Shown here piece after piece: positions 9,937 through 20,459 of a DNA stretch of 64,000 nucleotides (positions are counted from its first letter, which is position 1; each line of letters begins with the position of its first letter). Source of the stretch: Cannabis sativa (taxonomy: Eukaryota; Streptophyta; Magnoliopsida; Rosales; Cannabaceae); assembly GCF_029168945.1 (NCBI RefSeq), contig NC_083604.1, forward strand, positions 45,193,686 to 45,257,685, written 5' to 3'. Below the pieces are notes generated by a model. The model was not told where the DNA came from. It saw only the letters and a program-made list of their open reading frames with translations, and did not search any database. A program made the translations under genes and the position numbers.

Positions 9937-12129
9937 CATTAAAAGTGAATAATATTAAATGTATAGTTTTTTTTATTATTATTTATTATTTTTAGTAATT
10001 GAGAAGTGAATGTTGTTATATAATACTGATACTATCAAATATAATATGAAATTACCAACATTGGAAATTTGCTCAAATTTTCCATAATAAAAGAAGAAAA
10101 AGAAAGGAAGACATAAAGTGTGTGAATCGACCCCTTGAGTTGTGATTAGGGTTAGCTTTTGATTGTATACTAAAGTTAATATATAATAAATTGCATTTCA
10201 ATATTGTGACTGGCAAGCAATAACACAAACTTACTAAGTTATCCTACAGCTTCAATAATTAGCATTGCTCTGGGACCTTCACAGATCACAATATATTTGA
10301 CAAATGACATATAAACTGTAAGTCGAATGTTTATGTCAATTCAGAACTTTTCATTTTCTACATATTCTTTTTTCTTTTGACAATACATAATTTTTTATTA
10401 TCATTATCAAAAGGCCGTTTACATGTAAAATGTTTGGAAGTTTTTTCTTTGGGTTTATTTTACAAATATAAAAACAACAAAGAATTACAAAAATAAGGTT
10501 TCACGGAATTTTAAATATTTTTACAATTTTTTGATTTTATTTATAGAAAATATAGTATTTTTAGGTTGTACTCTTGTTAATTTGTTATTGATTTTTTGTT
10601 ATCTGTATATTATTTTTTGTTGTTATTTTGATGTTACTTTTATGTTGTTTTATTATTGTTTTCATATTATTTTCATGAAAAACCGTAAAAATTTAAAAAA
10701 AAAATAATCTTCAAATATAAAAAAATAATTTTTTAACGAAAAAATAGTGTCTTATGAATTATCTATTTTTCTTATTATCCGGGTGGAGTTAGAGTTAGAC
10801 ATGGACTTTAGTTTAATCCATGAAATTAGTTGGACGATCCCAAAGAGGTTACATCAAATGTTAACAAAAACTTAGGCCCAATATATAAATTAAATGGAGA
10901 TCCATTATTATGGCCCGGCAATATGCCCTACAGGCTTTGCAAATCCCAAGTTTGTTTTTACTTTGTGATCTTACAAAAATACCATGTTTTATGATCTTAC
11001 AAAACTGTCATATACAAAGCAACACACCTACAATGAAAAAAAAATATATTAAAAATAAACTAAATATATATACCATAAAAAATACACATGAATAAAACAA
11101 AATAACCAAAATATAATTTTTCAATAAAAAAAATCTAAATACTACTTAAAAACAGCTAAGAAAATAACATAAATATAACAAAAAAAAAAAATAAACACAT
11201 ATATAACAAAAAAAACTGTCTAGAATAAACTAAAAATATATAACATAAAAAAAAAAAAACTAAACAACAACTGTACAATAAAAAAATACGTAAAAATAAT
11301 AGAAAAACAACTATAAAATACTTAAACAACAATATAAAAACGACTATATAACAAAAAGGCAACTATAAATTAACAGAAAAATAACAAGAAATCAATTTCG
11401 TTAAAATATGCATATTATTTATAAATTAACTCTAAATAAACTACAAACCATCCAAAGAAAATACTATTTTTTTTAATCATGTACGACAGAGAAAGATATA
11501 GGAGGAGTGCTCCTAATTTTTGTAAGAGATAGAAAAAGTGTTAAAAAATATGAAAAAAAAAAGTATGAAAGTAAAAGAATCTTATTTTAGTAAAGGTTAA
11601 AATAAATTAATTAAGATTCTTTTATAAAATGTGAGTAATTAAAGAAAATAGTATGAAGTAGTTTGAGTATGGATAGTAAGAAAATGTAAAAGAGATAAAA
11701 AGTTATAGAATAAGTGTTTGTATTTTTTTTAAATAATAATAAATAAAAATTTTTGAGAGAGTAAAAAAGTGTTAAAAAAAGATATAGAAGGATACATTTA
11801 TTATATATATATAAAGATAAAAAATATTTAGAGAAGGTAAAATAAAAAGAGAAAAAAAAAGAAAAAAAGATAAGAGGAAAAAAAATGGGACAGAGAGAGA
11901 GAGAGGAGCCACAAAAGAAAAGAAAAAGTTCGCTCACCTTTAGAAGAAGAAAGAAGACAGAGATTGAGAGGAGAATAGAAAAAAAAAAACTTTATAAAAA
12001 CTTTAATAAATAAAAAATAGTCAAAAAAAAATATAGGGATAATATATATGTCAAAAAATTCTTATCACATTATAAATGTAAAGTTTAGAAAAAAAATTAT
12101 TGTTTTATAAGATTTTTCATCAAACCTCT
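9937..12129. other. AT-rich spacer, no gene seen
   Basis: Very AT-rich with long A and T runs. 10,540-10,690 is T-rich and 11,090-11,400 is A-rich, with loosely complementary words, so a decayed inverted repeat is possible. 11,500-12,000 is a purine-rich stretch (GAGAGAGAGAG at 11,894). Open frames here are low-complexity artefacts. Confidence 0.5.
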
Positions 12130-12607
12130 CAAACCACCTGCACTGCAAAAAAAAAAAATGTTTGAAATTCTTTTTGGTGCGGTCGCAATTTGAATTTCTT
12201 CTAAATCGCGTCACGCGGTGTGATTTGCAGTTTTGAATTATTCATATACGGCTCAAATCGCACTGCGCCGCATATCATAAAAATACCAATTTTTATATTT
12301 ATTTAGGTCCAATATGTGAAGGTCCAGCCCAAAGTCCACTAATTATTGTATTATTAAAACTTAAAACTTTTTTTCATATTTATTTTCAAGCCTTATGGCA
12401 TTTTTGACAGGTGTTGCTCAAGATTTGTTATATTTGTGATAGTTTAATTATTTGGTGATAGTCCAAATTACAAAAATTGCAGAAACTGTACCACGCCATT
12501 TTTCACGGTGCAGTTTCTTTAGTTTGGGAAATCAGAAAAACTGCATGTGCAGGTTAATTTGAAAAAAATGGTCAAAAATCGCACCACCCCCACCGCGAAC
12601 AGCCCTA
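12130..12607. mobile_element. hAT-like non-autonomous element relic
   Basis: The right end reads GCACCACCCCCACCGCGAACAGCCCTA inward, i.e. a TAGGGCTGTTCGCGGTG terminus as in many plant hAT MITEs. Inner sequence repeats GGTGCGGT, GCGGTGTGATTTGCAGTTT and CACGGTGCAGTTT in both orientations. The left terminus is degenerate and no 8-bp duplication was found, so the left limit is approximate. Confidence 0.5.
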
Positions 12608-13459
12608 ATATTTTGTGTAAATTCATTTTTTTTTTTCGTGAGAGAATTCCAAATTCTAAATCAGTAAAGTTTCATTTAGAAAAAAATATATATCGGTAAA
12701 GGTTTTGGCATTAGTATAGTCTTTTCATTCTAACTACAACACCAAAAATTACACAAAAAATATTTTCAATTATTATATTACTTTTTAAATAACATAGAAT
12801 ATTATTTTGATTATTATATGTTGAAGCAGAATGGACACAGATCTTTGAGCCACACCCACTTGCTAAATTGGTAAGAATAAATTATAAGTTAAGTATACAT
12901 ATATGAGAGACACAAGAATTTATAGTAGTCTACTCCCTGTATTGCGACAATAATAGAGCTATGTCTACTTCAAATTTTATTTCTCACGAGATGGATTACA
13001 GACTAATGGCTAAGTCGGGATGCTCTAATTTCTAGAGAGAGAAACTAGAGAGAGATGCTCTGCCCTTATGGCTACTTTTCTGAACTTAAAAAATGAACTT
13101 GTGGAGCTCTCCTTTTATAGGGAAAGACGAAAGAGGGCCGATTAAAATCACAATAAAATAATCCACAAAAGGTGAAAAAATATATTTAGGCTATTTTTGA
13201 CCGTTGATGATGATCTAACGATGAAATTGACTCCAGAGGTCAGTCCTCAATTTTTAGAGCTTTAGTCGTGTCTGCGGGACCCGCTTCGGGTAAGTTCTAG
13301 CTTAAATTCATAACTCTCTTAAGGGTAAAATTTGGAATCGATAACCTCAAAATTGCAATTGAAGTGTGTGAAATTACTTGATAGAACATTGAAATAACTT
13401 CAAAACACAAGTTGAATTGCGTCAATCGAATAATTATTGAGTGAGTTATTGCTATTTTA

Positions 13460-15390
13460 CTGAAGATTGTTCTACGCCCAGCATCCTGGTTAAAATCCAA
13501 GCACCCAGGTTCACATGTGACGTCAACCTCGACACTGAGTAAGTTGGTAAAACGTGTCAGGGATGTACTTTTTGATGCCTAAGTGATATTTTGACATTAC
13601 TTAGCCAATTTTTGCATTCTGGTGAAGCCAGTTACTAGTTCTCGGAGATGTTACTATTTTGCAGAAATGGGAGACTCGAAACTCTCAATTTTTAAGTAAG
13701 CCACTTTGCCAGAAAAGTGAAAATATGAAGTTATGAACTTGACTCTTCTGACTCCATGACTCATAGTGATTATTAGGGGTGTACGTCGGTCGGTTTAGTC
13801 GGGTTATAGCATATTTTTATCAACCCAATATAAATATCGGGTTGTAAATATTTAATCGTAACCCGCCCAATCAAAAATTAGAGAAAGTTCAACCCGCCCA
13901 ATAATTTCGTCGGTTTGGTCGGGTTAACCCGTCCAAACCGTTCTTCACTTTTTCTTTATAATTATTATTGTTAGTTTTTACTATTCAAATAATTAGATTT
14001 TAAAAAAAATAAAAAATATATTATTTATATTTCAAGTTAAAAAAAATACTATAGTTTAAATTAATTTTAAGAACCTTAATATAAGATAAATATAATTGAG
14101 TAAACATAAAATAATTGAATAAAATAATTAAAAAAAGTAATAAAATATGGTAGAGATTTTAAACTTTAACTTCAATATCCAAATACAATAAAAATTATTA
14201 ACTATAAAGTCTAAGTTTTAAGTTAAACACTAAAATGTCTAAACTTTAAATACAAAGCAGTTTAACTAATAAATGTAATTTATGTGATATAATATATACA
14301 CTTCTATAAAAATATATAAATCGGTTTATTCGGGATAATTGGGCGGTTTAAAATAATTTGTAAACCACCCAATATATTCATTGGGCGGTTTGGATTTTCA
14401 TTATATTATTTCGGGTTGTATTTTTTGTCGTTTTATTCGGTTTGGTTTGGGCGGTTTATTCGGGTTGGGCAGTTTGTAAATTTTGTTGAACACCCGTAGT
14501 GATTATGAAGTAGACGAGCAGTCAAGACAAATTAGAATTTGATAAGTAGAAACAAGCGTACCAGACCATTTGTCAACCTAGGTGTTGGGTTCTTATTTCA
14601 GAGCTTATGAGATGTCTTTTTGACACTTCCAAGGTTCTTGAACTTGAAGATAAGGTCTCCTACCCCATTTTGACCATTTCAGATAGAATACTCATAGCAG
14701 TATTTATATTTGAGTGATCATAACCAGCGCACCTGGTTAGCCTGGGTGCTGGGCTGAGTTTTGAAGCCCTTGCAATTATGGTTTTCTTCTTAAGTTTACT
14801 TGTGTCTTCGTTATTTTTAATGACAAAAAAATGCCCATAACACTTTTTCGGAAGCAGGATTGGAAATGGCCCAGGTTGATAATATGTCAACCTGGGAGCT
14901 GGGTCCAGTTTAAGACCTTTAAAAAGTTCTGTTTTCTCCCTGGAATTAGTTGAATCTTAATCTTTGATAAAAATACAAAATATGCCCATAAGAATTTGTA
15001 GAAAAACTCCTCAAAATTCTCCCATGTTGACAAAATGTCAACTTGGGCGCTGGGTAAGCACCAAGTGTCAACCTAGGTGTCGGTCCTTTATTTTGGCCCC
15101 TATATTGGCTTGTTTCTTCCTTGAAAGCACTTGTTTCCTTATTTTTTATGAAGATGAAGAAGATGCAAGAGTCATATTTTTGATCTGATGCTTGGAAGTG
15201 GCCCAGGTTGGCAAATTGTCAACCTAGGCTGGGTGCCCAGGCAACGAGTGCTCAAAATCAAAGTTCTCTGAATCTGATTTTGATGATTCAATGAAAATTT
15301 TGTCCCATTTGCACTAGGATGGTCCCAAAAACTAAAACCCTAGTTGGGTTGTCAACCTTGCCAATGGGTGAAACCCTAGGCGCCCGAGTT
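13460..15390. repeat. ~150-bp degenerate tandem array with a hairpin in each unit
   Basis: The phrase GTCAACCTGGGNGCTGGGT recurs near 13,530, 14,577, 14,730, 14,888, 15,038, 15,217 and 15,350, about 150-180 bp apart. Surrounding words (TATGCCCATAA, TTTCTTCCTT) also repeat. Several units contain a stem, e.g. CCAGGTTGA/TCAACCTGG at about 14,872-14,896 and GTTGACA/TGTCAAC at about 15,026-15,042. The MITE at 13,774-14,498 splits the array. Confidence 0.7.
13774..14498. mobile_element. hAT-type MITE, 725 bp
   Basis: Ends are TAGGGGTGT and ACACCCGTA (inverted, one mismatch), flanked by a perfect 8-bp duplication GTGATTAT at 13766-13773 and 14499-14506. An 8-bp target duplication is diagnostic of hAT transposition. 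The subterminal parts are rich in GGGCGGTTT and CGGGTT words on both sides and the centre is AT-rich without coding sequence, so it would need a transposase from elsewhere. Confidence 0.92.
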
Positions 15391-15677
15391 GACTTCTGAG
15401 GTGTTGTTTAGTGTGTTTTAAGCTCCTGGGGCCTTGACTTGGATGCTCCATCTCCATGTCTTAATGGTACAAAATACTGGAAGATGGTAAGTTGAAAACA
15501 ACTTAACAGAATCTGAACTCCCATTCTAGAGTTCCTAGAGTCAACTTGTTTGTAAGGCTAGGGACCCGACTAGGTTGATTGCTATGACTTAGGACTACTC
15601 AGCTCTGAGATTTTATCTTTCTTGCCACATGTCAAACATTTATGTCCATGTCACCAGGGAAAGTTTTTGGGTTAATA

Positions 15678-15692
15678 TTTGCCCCCAACTCA
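15678..15692 (-). promoter_or_regulatory. polypurine tract of the minus-strand Tat-like element
   Basis: TGAGTTGGGGGCAAA on the minus strand directly abuts the proposed LTR start. It has the same G-run and CAAA end as the tract of element A. Confidence 0.6.
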
Positions 15693-16522
15693 ACTTTACT
15701 TGTGTAAGATTGACTTGATGACGTGAGCCGAGCTCGTTTCTCTTGAAACTACCAGGTGGACATCAATTTTGGAAATATTTGACAATTATTTCTATTCTTT
15801 TGAGCGTTCCTAATCGAATTAGAACTTTGAATTCTCTTACTTTTGTGTTTGGGAATTTTCAAAAAAATTTAAGTGAAGAAAAAGAGAAAAAAGTTATCAT
15901 TTTTCACTAACGTTTTATCTTTTTCTTTGAATACTTAAAATTCTCATGTATTTCTCATGGCATTAGGATTAACTAAATTTAAATCCTACTCCTTTTAGAA
16001 CATCTCATTCGAAATTTAAAGAAAAAGGAAGAAGAGAAAAGATTGTTAATCTTTTGCTTATCATTTATCTTTTTCTTTTTAAACTTTAAATTTGTCTTAA
16101 TCTTTAATGCATTAGGAATGGTTTTATCTTTTAAATTTTGGATTCCTACTCCTATTCTCATAGGGAGTTCAAATTCACTAAGTTAAAGGAAAAGATAAAA
16201 GATTATTATCTTTTTTGTATTATTTATCGTTTTCTTTTAAACTTAAAAATTAAAAATTTCTTAATTGTCTTAGGATTAAGGGATTTAGCTCAATATAAAT
16301 AGGAAAGCTTTCACTCAAAATTTTCTCACTTTTTCTCTGCTTCCCTAAGCCCTTCTTGAGAGCTTTGGATTTTCATCTTCATCAATTCTTCAAGTGCTCT
16401 TCCTTCGCTCAAGTAGAATTTACCTCCCCAGGAACAAGTAGCTTCATGGAAATCCCTAAACGGTTCAGACATGTTTCCTATGCGTCACCATTTTGATATT
16501 ATCCCTATAAATTCATAATATA
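15693..16522. other. non-coding region with ~165-bp imperfect repeats and a TATA-like box
   Basis: 15,840-16,260 holds about three imperfect copies of an AT-rich unit of roughly 165 bp (TCTTTTTCTTT, AAATCCTACTCC, AAAGAAAAAG words). A TATA-like CAATATAAATAGGAAAG at about 16,291 precedes a CT-rich stretch, which looks like the promoter and leader of an LTR. No boundaries were found, so I leave it as a probable LTR fragment. Confidence 0.35.
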
Positions 16523-16527
16523 ATGTC

Positions 16528-17895
16528 TGTTGGAACTTGTTTTTCTAGGATCTTAATTTACTAACAAGTATGTTTGATTATCACATAAATAATCTACCAT
16601 TTATATCTAATGTCAATTTTATTTCATTAAATGAAACAATGTATCTTTTTCTAAATATATAATTTATCTAATCTATTTATTTAATAATTATAAATAATTA
16701 TTAAATAAAATTATAATATAAATATATTTATTAATTAGACCCACCAAGTGTCCTAATTAACAAATAAACCTTTATTTCTCTTTTTTTCTGAAATTTCTCA
16801 AATCTTAGTGAAATTTTCAAATAAGACATTGTCTTATTTTAGCATTCCAATTGACTTAATAAATCAATTAATTGAGTCTATAAGGTAGTATTATCCTAAA
16901 TAATGTGGGAACTATGGGCCTATAAAATCAAACTCTCAATAAGTAGATCTGAAATTTTTAAGTAAATTTTCTAACTTATTAATTTCTCATGACTCCACTA
17001 TAGATTCAGAATCACACTCTTAATTACATAAAATTCTATATACCAAATATAAATACACTATGAATTGTCCATAATTTCATTCTCAATAATCAAGGATCCT
17101 TTATAGACGGTTTACATGGAGTAGGGAGAAAATTTACAATTTACCCTTCAATGTATTTTATCCTTAAAACACTTAGCTTCTTATAAATTATATTTCAGGA
17201 ATTACCAAAATAAGAGTTCTTCCGGTTATATCATTTAGCCAATCCCTTGTGAAACATTATTTCACTTCTAAACAGTTATAGAAGCTATAGATTTCATATC
17301 TATGATTAACGTTCTTACTTAATTGGACTACCGAATTCCTAAGATGTAAGTATGGGTTAGTCCTATGCGTAAGCTAGTAGCGAACAAGTGTAAGAACATG
17401 TATAGTACAATTAAGCTAAATTTTAATTATCTTAGGATTGAGATCAATTGATCTAAGATCAACTAAGTGATATTGGCTTAGAAAAGATATAATGGTAAAT
17501 TTATGATATCTTTTTTATTGTTAATATCGGTCTAGTCTGATGTATAGTCAATACATTTGATACAAGTTTACTTTTCTAATGCTCTAAAAAAATTCTACTT
17601 ATGTAAGTGTAAGCAAACCAATATATGTATTATTACTTCAATATTAATTTAGTGCACTAATAAATTATAGGACTTAATAGTTTGAAGCATATAATCATGA
17701 TTATTTTCTACTATGTAGACAACACTATATTCATGAGTAACTATATGTGCGGGATTTAATAGAATTTATATATTAAATATACAATCATAAAAGTAACATG
17801 TGAACCAAGCAAAATAAAATGATTTTTGATCTTTTATTAACTAGTAAATAAGATTATATGTCAATAGATTTTATTTAGGGCATAAAACCCCAATA
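16528..17895 (-). mobile_element. solo LTR, Ty1/copia (Angela/Tork-like), minus strand
   Basis: On the minus strand it starts TATTGGGGTTTTATGCCC and ends GTTCCAACA, with a perfect 5-bp duplication ATGTC at 16523-16527 and 17896-17900. There is no internal region, PBS or coding sequence between, so it is a solo LTR left by recombination between two LTRs. Its sequence is homologous over hundreds of bases to 62,700-63,670, but it lacks the roughly 500-bp transcribed part present there. The first G of the terminal TG is mutated to A. Confidence 0.9.
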
Positions 17896-17900
17896 ATGTC

Positions 17901-18487
17901 TCCCAAGGAAGGGCTTGGCAAAAAGATGGGATCAATATAGGGATTACAACAACCACTACTCTGACATCTTCAGTTCCCGAAGCGCCAAGTGGTAGCCCAA
18001 GTGTGGTCAGTCACCATCAATAGTATGATCGAACAGTGTGTCTCACCACCCCTTTTGGCATTGGGCCTTTACCTCGAGGAAAAAATCTCATTTCAATACA
18101 TCTCTTGTAAATTGCCCATCAGTGGGATTTTATTATACATTAACCTCTCGAGTCTGGGTCAACCTGGTCCATGATGCATGACAGCCTATAAATAAGGCTT
18201 CATCTTTACCATTTAAGAGTTTTACGATTTAGATTTTATAGAGCGAAACTCTACCAAAAAGTGTACAAAAATATAATTATTAATACTATTGACTCATGGA
18301 CTAAGATTTGTTAACACTTGAGCCACATTAAAAATTCCTTATATTTATATTTTTAGCTCTACAATTTTTCTATAATATTGATTTCTAAACAACTCGATAA
18401 AACTCTGATATCCAATTAATGTTTTTTCATAACATCGGACATTGTCTACATATATGTATTTAACTTCATTTAGTTATTTATTTTACT
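17901..18487 (+). repeat. older LTR-like fragment
   Basis: Contains a TATA box, CAGCCTATAAATAAGGC (about 18,182-18,198), and the downstream phrase GACTCATGGACTAAGATTTGTTAACAC. A matching phrase, GACTCGTAGACTAAGATTAATTAACGC, lies at about 45,253-45,280 on the other side of the 18,493-44,990 nest. I infer that element B inserted into or beside older LTRs of one family. Ends not defined. Confidence 0.4.
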
Positions 18488-18492
18488 CAAAG

Positions 18493-19787
18493 TATTATCT
18501 CAAATTTTGTCCACCTGATGTGGCATGTCCACATAGTCAAAAGGTAAGAGACGTGGAGAATAGCTCATCACTAACTTGTCAGGTTAGTGTGTATAGCGTT
18601 CAACCTGCCAGGTCATTGCCTACAGCCTTTCAACGTGCCGGGTTAGTGCCTACAGCCCTTCAACCTACCAAATTAGCACATATAGCCTTTAACTTGTCAT
18701 GTTAGTGCATGCAGCCCTTCAACCTGCCAGGTTAGTGCATGCAGCCCTTCAACCTACCAAGTTAGTGCGTGTAGCCTTCAACTAGCTAAATTAGTGTGTA
18801 CAACCTTTAACCTGCTAGGTTAGTACTTGTAGCCTTTCAACTTGCCAAGTTACTGCCTACAGCCTTCAACCTGCCAAGTTAGTGCGTACAACCTTCAACT
18901 AGCTAAATTAGTGTGTACAGCCTTGAACCTGCCAGGTTAGTACTTATAGCCTTTCAACTTGCCAAGTTACTGCCTACATCCTTCAACCTGCCAAGTTAGT
19001 GTGTTCAATTTTCAACCTACAAGATCCCATGGTTGCACATTGGACACTAGCAAACACAGATCCACATACCTACCAGTAAAGTCTTGGCCGACTAGGCTAG
19101 ATAGCCCCAGCAAGGCTAGTCGGCTAGGCTGGATAGCCCTTAGCAAGGCTGGCCAGCCAGAACATGAAGACAAATCCAAACAAGCTGACCTTTAATTACA
19201 GGACAGGTCCAACAGCCCATGAAGATAGGGATATTCTCTCAAGATATTAGTTCTATATTTAAGGGATTTAATTATCCTTTTTATAATTCAAATATAAGAT
19301 TAAAAAAAGTTGTTATTTTCCCTATTTTAAAGGGATATTTTTACCTATTTGAATTAGGATCTTTTGTAAGCCTTGCACTATATAAAGGGTATTAGATCAC
19401 ATGAAAAAAGGACTCAAGCTAGGCCACACGCCCAAAGCCTCTTTTTCTCTCAATCTTCATATTCCATATATGCCTCTTAGACACTAAGTCAAGTCTATTC
19501 ATAAGTTTTTCACAAGATCTCACCAGTTCTTTATCTGTAACACATTATTTTATAATACTGAAGAGAGCTGTAGCTAGAAATTACAAGGTCTAGGCCTGTA
19601 ATTTGTATGGTAGTATCTCAAGTGTGAATACTACTAAAACAAGAGTAGGTCATTACCCGTTCATCAAGGGAGTCAAACCCCTATAAATTCGTGTGTTATT
19701 TTTACTATTTATTATTTTTATTTACACATGGTGATAATCAAATATTAATAAGGCTCCGCTATCAGTTGAGCAAATTCCGAGTCAATA
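18493..19787 (+). repeat. 5' LTR of element B
   Basis: Starts TATTATCTCAAATTT (TG decayed to TA) and ends GTCAATA (CA decayed). Homologous along its length to 43676-44990. U3 has about fifteen ~30-bp repeats. The TATA box is CTATATAAAGGG near 19,379; a polyadenylation-type region follows. Confidence 0.88.
18560..19020. repeat. ~30-bp tandem array in 5' LTR of element B
   Basis: About fifteen units resembling AACCTGCCAGGTTAGTGC plus a CAGCC(C)TTC linker. The start of the unit is a small inverted repeat, AACCT-GCC-AGGTT. Some units read AACTT-GCC-AAGTT, so both arms changed together. Others carry a single-arm change. Confidence 0.85.
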
Positions 19788-19789
19788 TT

Positions 19790-19808
19790 TTGGTGCTTCA
19801 ATAAGAGC
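19790..19808 (+). promoter_or_regulatory. candidate primer-binding site, element B
   Basis: TTGGTGCTTCAATAAGAGCC follows the 5' LTR end by a few bases, in the expected position for tRNA priming. I cannot assign the tRNA with confidence. Confidence 0.45.
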
Positions 19809-19846
19809 CTTTTTTGAGTTTTTTCATCTCATTCTGATCAATCACC

Positions 19847-19928
19847 ATGGTTCTAACTAGAAAAACTGCTACCTCGAATCCTCCTCAAGATCTCATGATG
19901 GTAGATCCCTATGATCGTGTTCCTCCCA
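19847..19928 (+). pseudogene. gag start of element B, interrupted by a CACTA element
   Basis: ATG at 19847 opens a frame beginning MVLTRKTATSNPPQD, about 60 bp after the 5' LTR, as expected for gag. After 27 codons it is cut by the CACTA insertion at 19,929. The frame resumes, degenerate, after 20,460 with an Asn/Pro-rich stretch. Confidence 0.6.
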
Positions 19929-20459
19929 CACTACTACAAAAGTCAAAATTCGCGACGGTCCTAACAATACTTTTTTTTGGGGGGATCGTCGCTAAAAAAG
20001 TTAAGTAACTGTTTAAAACTGTCGGGAAAAATTAGTATTCCTGACGGTCCTCTCTCTTTCTCTCTCCTCGAGCTCGGTATAAATATATTTATTTATTTAT
20101 ATATTTTTTTTATTTATTATATATATTAATTTTGTTGCTGTATAAATTTAATGTATTTTAAAGTTAGTTGTTATTATAATAAAATTAAGTAGTTGTTTTA
20201 TTTTAATTTAGGTAAAATTATAAAACTAATGTAGGAAAAATGGGATAAAATTAATGGCAGAAAAATCTGTATTTTTTTTCTTTTTTTTTTACATTCCCGA
20301 CGATTTTTAACCGTCAGGAAGTCCACATTAGTGACGGTTTTAACCATCATCTATTGTGCCCATTTTACGACGGCCGTATAGGCAACAGTTATAGAAACCG
20401 ACAGGAATACTTTAAACGACTGTTTAAAAATGTCGAGAAAAACTATTTTTGTAGTAGTG
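19929..20459. mobile_element. small CACTA-type element (531 bp)
   Basis: Ends are CACTACTACAAAA at the left and its inverse TTTTTGTAGTAGTG at the right. Subterminal sequence has GACGGT and CTGTTTAAAA words in opposite orientation near both ends. The flanking trinucleotides are CCA and CCT, so the 3-bp duplication is imperfect. Same terminal motif as the large element at 48,920-61,576. No transposase coding. Confidence 0.75.

Larger units (their letters stand above)
12819..15677 (-). repeat. long minus-strand LTR, probably Tat-lineage
   Basis: Read on the minus strand, TTGAGTTGGGGGCAAA (15678-15692) is a polypurine tract like that of element A. It is followed by TATTAACCC (TG mutated to TA) as LTR start and ...GCTTCAACA (12819) as LTR end. 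A TATA box, CCCTATAAAAGGAG, lies near 13,110-13,125 and is followed by a CT-rich leader, as expected for U3/R. U3 carries a ~150-bp degenerate tandem array split by a hAT MITE. The body of this element would extend rightward from 15,693, but no coding part or second LTR was recognised. Confidence 0.55.

Noticed and set aside
10540..11400. T-rich then A-rich blocks as arms of a large inverted repeat
   Set aside because: Similarity is only in base composition and short TTGTTG/CAACAA words; no alignable arms or duplication found by eye.
11156..11937. Minus-strand open frames of 68 and 108 codons
   Set aside because: Low-complexity Phe/Leu/Tyr translation of A-rich DNA; no motif, start context or conservation signal.
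18560..19020. CRISPR-like appearance of regularly spaced ~30-bp repeats
   Set aside because: Units are contiguous without unique spacers, degenerate, and inside a plant LTR; no cas genes.
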